Below are positions 35,601-47,285 of a stretch of 64,000 nt of DNA, in pieces. The first letter of the stretch is position 1, and each line of letters starts with the position of its first letter. Under the pieces are notes generated by a model, which ran no database searches, had not been told where the DNA came from, and saw only the letters and a program-made list of their open reading frames with translations. The position numbers and the translations under genes were made by a program. The DNA is taken from contig JAQGDQ010000268.1 of the NCBI GenBank assembly GCA_030141605.1, forward strand, positions 205,305 to 269,304, written 5' to 3'. This stretch comes from Tubiluchus corallicola (taxonomy: Eukaryota; Priapulida; Priapulimorpha; Priapulimorphida; Tubiluchidae).

Positions 35601-38600
35601 CCTTTAATCACTGACAATGCTTTCAGATCGTGATAGTATTATACTGCGGTTTGTGCAAAACTTTTATTACAGAGCTTTTAAAACAACGTTATATTAAAGT
35701 AGATTGCGGGACAGGGGAGCAATAGTTTTAAAAACTCGATAGGTATTGGTTCACAGCCTGGAATTTTTCTGTGGATTAAAGCAGTCATAGCAGGAAAAGT
35801 TTCTGTAGCGTCAATCAAACTTATTTGACATGTTTCTTCGTGTTTTCAATTCAGTTTCTTTGCTGTTGATTTGAACTTTTTTATATTGTTTACTAATTTG
35901 ATTTCTGTATTGCGTCTATTTCATATAGGTCCAGCAGTCGTGATAAAGACAGATCTCGAAGAAGGTACTTCTTTATTATTATTTTTTTTTGATGACTAAT
36001 TATAATTACAAGATATTATAATACGACTTAAGTCATAAAACATAAAAAAATGGATGTTATTAAATCTAGTGTCTGTTAACCACTAAAGTCCATGGCATTT
36101 GTTTGTTCGAAATCCACGTCTGAAAAAATTAACCATACTGGCAGTGCCGACTGATTAGAGACTACAGCTAATTACAGACTGCAGCAGCAAATTACTGAAG
36201 TCAGAGGTCAGCCTAATGTGCTGAGCTCATTGAGCTGTTAATCACCAGTTTCATTGTTAATATGATAAGCGATGAAATGGATTTAAGACATTGAACAGTA
36301 AACAAAGTATACCTAGGTTAAAGATGTGTTTTTGGTTGCATAATATATAAAACACTAAAAAGAGTTTATTAATCATCTTTTTGGATACTGCAACAAAAAG
36401 CTAAACTGGCAGTAAATTAGAGGCATCGTATTTACCTTAAAAACTTCAGATGCCACTTGTAGAGAGTGCAAGGGTTAAACAACTGTTGGTCTGCAAGCAC
36501 TAATCAATTAAAAATGCCGACAATGTTAATTATCATTAAATGTCTATTTGCTGCCATATGGCTGTCGACGTCGAGCATCCCTAGTTGCAAGGTAGTTAAA
36601 ACAAGCTTAGTCAGTGCTTCATAGCTTAAGTTAACATTATGGCCGTTAATATTATGCTGTCTACTCATCATAGACAGTTAGTGAAACATTAACTGAAATT
36701 GTGTTTTAAGTTAAAAAACGTGCCCTTTCTCATTTTCAGCATTTCTTTTTTTGCAGAGCCTCGCCCAGTCCAAACAGAGATAGACGACGTGACAGATTCT
36801 TTGGAAATGCTCGTGACACTCGGGGAAACCGGTAAGGATTACTTGGAAAGTTTACTTTATAGTTTTTTTGATCGTGTAAATTTGAATTAGTGGTGCGTAG
36901 CTTCATTGCAGTGCTGCAGAGCTTCCTTTCAAACGTAAAATTATGGCTTATAGTAATTCTTCACTTCCACTACATGTGTTTTTTACCATTAAAAGGTTAG
37001 AAACATCATGCAGTCTGCACAAGTTTTAAACAATTTTAGTGCATTTACCACAGAACAAAATCATGTAATGTGCATGATTTTTACAATATTGTGTTTTATT
37101 ATGATTCGAAAATTAAGTAAAAAACATTTAAAACTGAATTCACTTTCTGATGGGGACTGCTCACCACTAATAGATAAGAGTAATAGATATATGTCAACTG
37201 ATTTGTAATTGACTGCAACTGCTAAAAGGATTTGACTTCTGAAAATGGCTCACCAGGTGGATTTACAAAGAGACTTGGAATTTACTTACCAAAATTGAAA
37301 TTTTCTTAAATTAAAAGTGTTATAAAAATGAAGTTATTGTAGAAAAAGGATACATTATGTCAGTGTGATCAGCTTAGATTAAAGGCACTAGACTTCTATT
37401 TTGTTTTCAGTAATGTTGACAGAAATGTAAAGCTGTGCCTGTTAATGCACTATATTGTTATTGAACCAATTCAACGAGTCCAACCACTTCACTTGCTTAT
37501 GTAACTGAATGATATATATTATCTGTCAGAGATGAGTTCAGTAGTGTCATATTAAAAGCAGTCACTGTAAATACGAGATTACAGTAGTAAAATGAATAAC
37601 ACTTATAATCAGTTTTAAGAAGTAATCATCCATATCCATTCAAAATGTCACCAGTTTTGTTCTTGTGGCAATCTTTCTGCAGTATTTTACTTTTGGTCAC
37701 TGTTGTGGGTAAATTTTTAACATGGTTCATTGCATCTGTTTCTGTAGCTTGTTCATTTGTTTCAGGTATCCACGTAGTCGTAGCAAGAGCCCAGTTCGGT
37801 ATGTTTCTTTTAGTTTATCATAGTTAAGTTGGACATGATTTTATTCGTTGCATACGCTTACATCCTCAGTTAATTTCCAGTTAGATTTTAATACTGTAAG
37901 TGTATTAATTTTGTACATTTTGAAGCACTTCTCAATACGAAGTGAATTATCTCTTGCGAAATTCACTGTTGACGTGTGTGTTAAACTAAATCTCGTTATC
38001 TAGAATTTTCTGTGCTCATAATTAATCCACTTGCAAAAGTAAGAATTATTTTCTACATAAGTACCAATAATTCGATTCATGCATAGTCGTTTAATGTAAG
38101 TGTGTGAGTGTGACACTCTCTGTTGAATTTATTATAGTGGCAATATTGACACCAATCAAACACAGAACTTTCCACCTCGATTTGGCAAAGAAGGATTCAA
38201 AAGGTTGGATTAGTTAGTTGAGGGGTTTTTATAAAAAAAATTTATTGGCTTTATGCTACATTAGTAATTGGTTTAACATTTGTGTTTTTATTAGCTATGA
38301 AGCGTTTTTGTGGCCAATTGTTCAGTGCAGTTAGTAATAGCGTGTCAGGACAGGACAACTGTGTTGTAACATGTATCAGGAAGGAACATACGTGTTGTAC
38401 ATTTCTCCTATGTTTTGCATAGCTCATCCTGGGTTCCCACGACCAATGAAAATCCTGAAAAAGCTTGAAAGTACAGGTTATCCTGGAAAGTCATGAAAAA
38501 GTCAGGGAAAAGATGATTTGATAAGATGTCGGGTAAAATGGGGCAAAAAATGAAGGAGATTGGATAGGGTTGCAAAAATAATCACCGTGAACCAATATTT

Positions 38601-41600
38601 TGCCAAACATATTTTTCAGCAACTCACATTCAAATACAGTTTTGCTGTGGCAGGCTCCCAATTTCGATTTCTGTTCCAAAAATAATGATTGGATTAAGAA
38701 AGTTCATTTAATGTGATTAGTATAATTTTGTTAGCACTACTACAACTGTGCCTACACATTATATGTCAGTATATGTATGAATGTCCATACACAAAAATGT
38801 TTGAATATTTATACTTGTAATGCAATTTCTGCTTATCTTGGTCATGGAAAATCAATATTTGGTCAGGGAAAAGTCAGGGAATTAATTTTAAAATTGTGGG
38901 AACCCCTGCTCATCAGTATTTGAGAACTTAGAAAAAAATTGTGCATTTGACGACGTGAGAGACACGCTCGTTTCACACTATTCACTGTTCACACTACAAA
39001 AAAGAAAACTTTTTTGCTTGTTCACAGTTGTGCCATTCCTTTTTATGTTTACTACAGACAGATCCATTGTCTTAACACACACTACTACCTGTTAATAAAA
39101 CTGATTTTATTCGTTATTAAGTCATTAATATTATGCCGAATTTACTTAGTAAAACCAGTCTGTTTTCGTGGAAAAATTATTTGTTAGAAGTGTTCAAATT
39201 GATTTGCTTAATGTTGCGTTTTTTACTTTCAAGTCATCGAATGTGGCTTTTGCCTGAACCTGAGCATGTTCTTTTGTTTTCGTTTCTCACAAGCAAAAGA
39301 ATTATCTTACAATTTCTTTATTTTCCAAAACTTTACATGCACTTCAGTTAAAAATTGTTTTGTATTTAGACTATTACTTAGTTGTAGACATTTTGTGAGA
39401 CCTAGAACATTAGCATCATCTGTCAGCCAACCAGACTAAAGTCAATTATGTTTTTGTATGAGTAGTGAGTAATAATTCCTTTTTCAAAGTTTTTTTTGCG
39501 TATTATTGTTTTTTGCTTTATTAAGTACGTTTTCCAGAAAGAATCTTTGTATAAGAAAGAATGCATGCCCCCTCATTGGTTATGACGTGAGCAATTATTA
39601 CTTGTTATTGCTAAAATAAAAATATTGTGTACTAATGATCAAGATTTTGGGTGACTGCTAATCTGTTGAATCTAATGTTTTTTCTAGAGGCGGTAACAAA
39701 CCAGGTGAATATTCGTCAGGCTTCATATCAAAATACAGAAGGTAAAAGAATCTCTCCTTGGGCTTTTGTCATTTGATTTGTGATTAGCAATCATGATTTG
39801 TAATTGTTTTAAAGGAGCAGATGTGTTGAAAATGACATTACTACTAGCAACTGTACGTTTTTGGTACTGAAATAAAGATCAAAATGAGATTTATGAATAA
39901 TAAATATGACATAAACACAATTTATTTCTAGAAAACAGAAGGACATGGTGTTACCGGAGCTTACGCCCGAAGAAAGGGATATTCGGACGATATTCTGCAT
40001 GCAGTTGTCGGGAAGAGTCCGTGAACGGGATCTGGAAGAATTTTTTACCTCCGTTGGACAGGTGATTTTGTTTAAAATATAACATGACACAAATTTTAAG
40101 CCAAATCTGGTATGCTTTGTACATTTTTGTATATTATTACATATTTAACTAATCGCTGTATCTTTTTGCAGGTGCGAGATGTCAGGTTGATAGTGGACAA
40201 CAAGACAAGGAGATCAAAGGGAATTGCTTATGTTGAATTTGTTGACCCGGAGTCTGTTAGTTTAGTAAGTCCACTTTTACTTTTTTACTACAGGGTGTTC
40301 CAGAAAAAACAGTTTAGTAGAAATAGTGCTGATACGCTGAAATATTCTGGGCAAATCACGCGAAAGTGTGGTTGAGTAATAGGTTATATAATTCAATATA
40401 ATGTAATATAGGATATACAGTACAAGTGGACTTTGTAAGATGTAATATCAATACTTTCATAGCTTTTTTGAACACTGTACTAATAGCACATAAATTAAAA
40501 AAAACGAGCCTTGCTGTAAAATATGCTACCACTATTACGGAAGTTTTATTGAGTCAGCTATAACTATAAATTTTATCACATTTTAGTTGGATAATTTTTG
40601 TCGTTAATCTACAATGTAGAATCATCTCAAGAGGAAATACCTTTCAAAGGCAATAATCCAAAAATACTTTATATTATCTAAAAACAGAAAAATTAAAGAA
40701 ATTTAAGAATTAATCACATGTGTTTAATTTTTATGTGTTAACTTATGGAAACACTGAAAAAATGGGAACAATTTTTGTTTGGTAATTCGTAAAGGCGGGA
40801 GCTAGACTAGCACTTAAATTTTCCCCAGATTCTTTGTTTTCGGAGCCATATAAATGTGAAATTATCACTATGTCTTTCAACACATTATACTGTAGACTTG
40901 AGAAAAACCAAGAACAATTTTATTAAAATATGCTCATAATTCTTACAATAACGAACTCACATGGTATTTAAAGTGATAAAATGACAATGATAGATTAGTA
41001 AATTACAGTAGTATAGTCAGTGAGATTCAGTTTATTTTACTGTTCAGCGCTGAGCTAGAGCCATTGAAAAAGCGTTTTCAGAAGTAATTAGGTGGAACGT
41101 TAGAGAATACGGCCTACAGGTTACTCTCATTCGTACAAAATGGTTGTTCGTTCACTTATTAGCGAAGAGCAACCTTGCAACCTTTTACCCAGGGCAGATC
41201 AAGGCAGCCAAGGTCGTTAGAGACTAATGGCACTGTGCCTCAAGGATACGCCATGCTGACGTTTCTCGCCCTAAACTGACATGACCCATGTTTATTTTGC
41301 AAGCTTAATTTTTATGTGTTAGTTAAACTGATACAAAATAAACAAACAACTTTTGATGATTTGCTATATTTATGCTCTGACAACATTTTTTAATGTTAAC
41401 ACAGGCCATGGGACTCAACGGTCAGAAGCTGATGGGCATGCCAGTACTTATCCAACCTTCCCAAGCCGAGAAGAACCGAGCCGCTAATCCTACGGCAACG
41501 ATCATTCGCGGTGCCACTGGACCAATGAAGCTTTATGTTGGTTCCTTACATTTCAACATAACAGAGGAAATGCTGAAAGGAATATTTGAACCATTTGGAA

Positions 41601-44600
41601 AGGTACAATTTTTAGATATTAGTATTAGTATTAAGATTATTGATGATATGATAACAAATGACGTGCTGTTTAGATAGTACAATAGGTATTATATAAATAT
41701 GGAAAAAATATAAATTTGTAGCACAGCATCTTGCAGTTTATTTAAAAAAGTATACATTTAGAGGTGAAATAATACATAAATAACCTGAATACATCATTCA
41801 TTAGTTACTACTAGGTCAATTATAACTTACTTATTAGGCAAATATTATGTGCCATAGTTTCATTAGGGGGCCAAACTAATATTAGCTGTATTCACTTATA
41901 CTTATCAATATTCTAAAAGTTTCTTTTGTTCAGGTATGCATGTTACATTATTTAGTTAAATTATCAGTAAATAAGCTGTTAAAATTTTTTCTGGTTTGCT
42001 TGGCCGGTGACCATTGTAATTAAATGTACCAGTAATTTCTTTTAAGGAATTGCTTAAACTTATTTACACGATGTTTGTTCTGGACGATACACTTTTTATT
42101 AATGTTGTTTATTGTGTAAATAATTGTTTTTCTTATAGATTGACCACATTCAACTCATGATGGATAATGAAACTGGTCGTTCACGGGGATACGGCTTCGT
42201 AACGGTAAATGAATACATTATGTACATTGTAATTTACACTAATTGTGTTCCACTCGCATGAGCAAGTTTTTAGTCTTAGTCGTTTGTTGATATTGTGATT
42301 TCAATTTGTTTGTGAGAATGTGTAAAAAATCATTATAACCATTTTTGCCAACTGTAATTCTGTTAATCGTATTAAATAATCATTTTTGTAGTGTGGTGTT
42401 GTTTGTCGCTGGAATGGATTATTTATGGACATGAAATGAAAAGTAACTTTTCCTCCTAATCAGTCAGAAAATTAAACATCAGAAGTTTTGCTGATGTTTG
42501 ACACTAGGGGGAATCAAATATTTGTACAATATGAGGCAACTGTCGTAACAAGCTTGACTTGACTTCAAAGACTAAACAAAACGAAAATCATTCCATTGGA
42601 TAAATGTATTAAATGCAGAAAAATTTTTATTAGTACACCGAATAATTACAAGTGATAAAATACATACTGAAGAAAAAAATTGAACGGAAAACAACTGTGT
42701 ACAGTACACGGCAGTCATTAGGCAGACAGCTAAGTTTGCCAAAACCAAAATCTGATTATCAGAAATCCAGACTGGCACGTTCAGATACTCATACAGCTGT
42801 ATAATAATGTAGATCAAGAATTAAGACTCACAGCAACAGAGAAACAGTTAAAAGAAAATCATTGCTTAGTATTATTTTAAATTAAATTATATTTTCATCT
42901 GTTGTCATTTTTGAAATCTTAGTAACTTTTAGATTTTATCAGACTTATTTTCTGACACTAATTAACAATTTAAAATTCCTAATACTTAACGCTTAGGCTT
43001 TTAATTAAATGTTCATTTAGTTTAATGTATGCTGTTAATGTTTAATTTTTATTCGTTTAATTTTACTTATTTGAAATTATCTATTTATAGTGCTAACCAT
43101 GCACGGACCATCATGGAAATATTGTATTATATGCAATTTTGATGCAAATCTATGTAAAAAATAAATTTTTGTTCTATTCTATTCTATTCTATTCTAGCGT
43201 GAAACTGTAAATGATTTTCCATCCTTTGGCATTTTATCAACAATAATCAAAAATGTTGTCAAGGTTTCATTTCATTTCCATGTTTTTAACCAACTTGGTC
43301 TGAACCATCCTTTGAAATTGCAGACAAAATTTGGCCAGCTTCAGGTAGTAAGTGAAAGACAGAACAAAGAGTAAGTCAGTCGTGTGGATTTCGAAGTTAA
43401 GAAATAGTGTAATATTTTTCTGAGAAGATTTGGAAAAAACATACATTATTTGCTGCCAAATTTTATAAATTTAAATTCTAGACAAAGTTGCCTAACTTTT
43501 TATTGCTCATTCTAGATTTCCGCCATAGTTATTTCAGCAGTGGGTGTGAAGTCAGGCAAAATTTGCCACGGGTGATTTATCAATTCAAAATTTGGTCAAC
43601 TCTGTGGTTTGTCCGAAATATGTAATGCTGACTGTACATAACATTTCTTTTTAGTTTCACAATGCAGAAGATGCCAAAAAAGCAATGGAGCAGTTAAACG
43701 GTTTTGAGCTTGCTGGACGACCAATGAAGGTGGGTCATGTGACCGAGCGGACTGATGCAGCATCCGCGGCTTCATTTTTGGACAGCGATGAATTGGACAG
43801 AACAGGGATCGATCTGGGAACGACTGGGCGGTTGCAGTTGATGGCGAAACTTGCTGAAGGTGAGACACTAATTAAGCTCACCTGTAATCATTACTTAGAT
43901 CCTCACCTTTAATCAAACACGTCAGTAAATTTAAAATAAAATAATTTGTGTACTGCGAGATGAGTGTACAACCATATGCTCATTAACGCTCTCACCTTAC
44001 TTAACTGAAAAAATGATTATAATTATTTATGCTTCTGTAGATAACTTAATAACGTAAATAAGGATGATGTAAATAATGAAACAGTAGCAATGGTATAAGA
44101 GTAATAAAACTGAAGGTTGAGAAAGGAAAATATAATGTGTAATTACGACTTTGGGTGAACCCTAATTAGTGGAAAATATTAAATAGTTACGAATTTGAAT
44201 TATCTGGTTATCTGTCGATGCAGCAACAAGCAGTAATAACTACATGTTTGTATGATAATGTATACTGTTAATTGTACATAATAGTACCATAATGATCCTT
44301 TAAAACTGTCAGTAAGTATGTAAGGCCTGTCTGGCCTTGTCATTTACATTAAGTACATTCTGCCATTGATTGATGAATTCTGATTTGCACTAAGAATTTA
44401 AACGGTAGAAATAATAAACATGATAATTTTCTTTCAGGTACTGGTCTGCAGATTCCTGCAGCAGCGGCGACGGCACTGAACATGAATCCCCTAGGTGGCA
44501 TCGCCAGTCTGAATCCTGGTAGCATTCAACAGCAACTTCAACAGCAACAGCAACAAATTCAGCAACAGCTCGGACAAGCGGTCAGTGCTCCGGCCATAGC

Positions 44601-46359
44601 CACACCGTGCTTCATGCTTTCAAACATGTTTGATCCTACACAGTAAGTAACCAAGAGTGGCGAGGTTGTTTCCGTCAGATTGTGATTAACAATGCATTGG
44701 AAATGATAATTGTGTGTTCCCTGTTTTAGCATCGTGTCTGATTTAGTTCATCACCACTATTTAGGCGCTGGACATGTGTACGACACGAAGAAAAAATGAT
44801 TTGATCAACTTAAGCGCGATCTTGTCCGCTGCTTAATTATACTCAAATCGACACACATTGTCGATACGAACCCATTTTTTGTTTTCACATTTTGTTCCTA
44901 GCAATTCATGTTTATGACTAAAATCTAGAAATGTCACAAATCTGAAATTACCAAATCCCAATCTAAACTGAATCTCATTTTATAATTCGAATCTTGATTT
45001 CCAGGTATTTCTTTCAGCCAAATTTTATTCTATTTTACGCAGTTTTCAATAAAATTATTCCACATTGGTAAGACAGCAGTGATTTTCACAAATGAAGATT
45101 ACAGGTGACTTGTCTGAGCAGCACAGTTGACAGTAATTCTGCAGTAATAAAACGATGATATAGTTCTGCTAAAGTAGTACAAGAAGTCTTAGCATTTGTG
45201 TTGAAACTAGCAGTTAAAACTGTAATATGATGCGTGCTTTCACGTAAAATTTCATGAGCTGGACACATGTTTAAACTGAATATGCCAATATTTGCATATT
45301 TCAAGTAGGACAAAATTTCAATAAAGACATCGATTTGTCATTTTGCTGAAAATTTTAAAAGCAAAAGTGCATAATTGCTTTGGTAATGGAGTGCTACCGA
45401 ATTGCCTGTGTAGCCGAAGCTAAACCGAATTTCTTTTAAAAAACTCTGCAAAATCTTGTCAGGTTTAAAGTAACATTCAGCAAATCGAAATCGAAATTTT
45501 TTGAAATTGCTCTGAAAAATAAGTTTTTAATTTTTAAGTTTTTAAAACTCTGTAAAAGTTTTAATTTTATAGTAAGCATAGATTTACTAAGCACATATTG
45601 ACACATAAGAAACTACTATACTAACAAGTTCTATTACTTTTTTAACCATGTTTATATTTTTGCAGGGAAAGCGGCCCATATTGGGACCAAGAAATAAGGC
45701 AGGACATCATTGACGAATGTAATAAACACGGCGGGGTGGTTCACATATTCGTTGACAAAGCTTCACCACAGGGAAACGTCTATGTCAAATGCGCTACCGT
45801 TCAGACTGCGGTCAATACCGTAAACAGCTTGCACGGTCGTTGGTTTGGAGGTATTGTAGCTTAAATTATAAACAATTTTTGGAGAAATTTGGGAATGTAT
45901 ATTAATGTTTTTAACTGGCTATAAAAAGCGGTAAGATGAAGAGAACTGAGTGCCATTATTGTCTGCTCTGCTGCAATGTGAAGTAATGCTGGATCAGGTT
46001 TGTGATTTGGATGATATCAGCGGAATATATAGTAATTATGGGACAATTTTAATCTTTTATGCTTTGCCAGTTACTACTTCTCTTCAGACAGATATCGGTG
46101 TGCTTTGTTGTAAATGGATATTGCCAATTATTATTTAACAGCAATAGAATAACTTTCTGTATGTCGTCTATCATTGACCTTCATAAAAATGTTGTCTCAT
46201 TGTGTTTTATTAACTTGAAGAAGAATGCTAACTGTTTTTAAGTTCAACTTAATTCTTTCTTTTCCAGGTAAAATGGTTACAGCAGCATATGTTCCTTTGC
46301 TGAATTATCATAATTTGTTTCCTGACTCCATGGCAACCGTACAGCCATTACAGCGATAA
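29695..46359 (+). CDS. RBM39: RBM39 (CAPER alpha) splicing factor, 17 coding exons
   Basis: RBM39 is a U2AF65-like nuclear splicing factor and transcription coactivator. Coding exons: 29695-29748, 33119-33165, 35200-35277, 35559-35594, 35929-35964, 36757-36831, 37766-37798, 38138-38203, 39688-39741, 39932-40061, 40172-40264, 41405-41602, 42139-42204, 43655-43859, 44438-44642, 45666-45850, 46268-46359; total 1653 nt, 550 residues (human 530). The N-terminus MADDFDVEAMLEAPYKKE is almost identical to human. Order: Lys/Arg-Ser region (about 35-150), RRM1 (about 178-255, TIFCMQL), RRM2 (about 276-353, LYVGSLHF; RSRGYGFVT), the conserved linker MKVGHVTERTDAA...FLDSDELDRTG, a Gln-rich insert (about 410-430), and a C-terminal U2AF-homology motif with CFMLSNMFDP and the signature Arg-X-Phe (R517-W518-F519). 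All introns are GT-AG. Intron 1 carries a Tigger-type element and intron 8 a hAT-like one. Confidence 0.97.
31409..32487 (+). mobile_element. Internally deleted pogo/Tigger-type transposon
   Basis: Ends pair as inverted repeats: left TAGTAGGCACCGCTTAATAA, right the inverse of CAGTAGGCGCCACTTAATAG; both are flanked by TA (31407-31408 and 32488-32489). Inside, at 31869, MEHKRKDLTVKE resembles the start of a Tigger/CENP-B-type DNA-binding domain. Thirty-seven bases later, in another frame, a stretch to the stop at 32190 resembles the acidic C-terminal tail of Tigger transposases (DEPIEDEE, then PTEAQARQVLYVLREYM). The middle, with the DDE catalytic core, is missing. It therefore looks like an internal-deletion derivative about 1.08 kb long, in RBM39 intron 1, same strand as the gene. 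Confidence 0.8.
38430..38907. mobile_element. hAT-like non-autonomous element, about 480 bp
   Basis: The left end reads tgggttcccacgaccaatga and the right end is the inverse of aggggttcccacaatttt. The shared 'ggttcccac' core and the motifs 'gtcagggaaaagtcagggaa' near the right and 'aaaagtcagggaaaag' near the left form imperfect inverted and direct repeats. Flanking gctcatc occurs on both sides (38422-38428 and 38908-38914), fitting an 8-bp target duplication with one mismatch. It lies in RBM39 intron 8. Confidence 0.6.
43100..43197 (+). mobile_element. 3' tail of a retroposon ending in (TTCTA)n
   Basis: A segment ending 'gtaaaaaataaatttttg' runs directly into five TTCTA units (about 43170-43197) in RBM39 intron 13. 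LINE-type elements often end in a short microsatellite like this. No coding part is readable, so the call rests on the tail alone. Confidence 0.4.
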
Positions 46360-47285
46360 TGCTACTTATTGTTTTTTCATTACCATTTCTTGTTTTCATT
46401 ACCATTGCTATGTCTGCTGGTGGTCAGTGCTTACTACAGTTTGATTTTCACTGTCCATTTGCCGTTTGTCAAAATAGTAACTTTCCTCTGAGTTTTTAGA
46501 CAATGTGTTTTTTTGATGAAAGTACATTTTAAAATTATTTTTAGTTTGAAAGTGAAGGCGCTTGTTGAAACCACCAAATTTGTGTTAGTAGCCTATTCAT
46601 TACTGTACTCGTTTGAATTTTCTGTGTTTTTGTACATAAGCTGTTGACACGTTTCAGTTTCACAGTAAATGTAAGTGCTGTGCAATGTATAGACTGTTTG
46701 TTTTAAAAACATCCACAATTTCGCACTGTGTCCTCGTTTGAAGACTTTCCCTTTTTTGATGATTCATCTAATGTTAATGAAGTTTCCATTCATGACGAAT
46801 GGTTAACACTTTCTACCTGCTTAAAATACAAATTAACAAATTATTAGGTTGTACAGCAAGAAATAATTGCACATATATTTTTTTCAGATTGTGTAGTCAT
46901 TGCTTTGCTAATATACAAGTAGTAAAATGTGCGCGACGTTTCATTTTCGTAAGCTAAGCATCATCGATTTTTTTTTACCGAGAAATGCATTGGTAGACAT
47001 TTTACAGCCATGTATAAACCCTCAATTTAAGCGAGGACTTACTTCGTATATTTCTGTTTAGTAAAATTTTGGAGTTTTGTGCTTTACCATTGCATTATTA
47101 CAACCAAAATCAGTACGATTTTTTCTAATGCATAGTACCTTGTGACCGTCGTAATTGAGTTGTTTTTATCTGTTATTTTGTTTTTGATGGTCTGTCTACT
47201 ATAATAACTTAACAAAAGAAATGTAACATTTGTACTATAAATACTGCAATATAAAATAAAATTTTAGCCTTTATGAAGTTTTGTC
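46360..47285 (+). other. RBM39 3' untranslated region
   Basis: AT-rich sequence after the TAA at 46357-46359. It contains no reading frame of note. The best poly(A) hexamer is AATAAA at 47255-47260, about 900 bases after the stop. Confidence 0.6.
47255..47260 (+). terminator. Candidate poly(A) signal of RBM39
   Basis: AATAAA in an 'ataaaataaaatt' context, followed by T-rich sequence typical of a downstream element. Confidence 0.5.

Noticed and set aside
36069-36583. Possible hAT element ending gagcatccctag in RBM39 intron 5
   Set aside because: The right end looks right, but no matching left terminus or 8-bp target duplication could be found.
40288-40310. 'acagggtgttccagaaaaaa' resembling a mariner or LINE terminus in RBM39 intron 11
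   Set aside because: The motif is short and common; no opposite end or coding remnant supports it.
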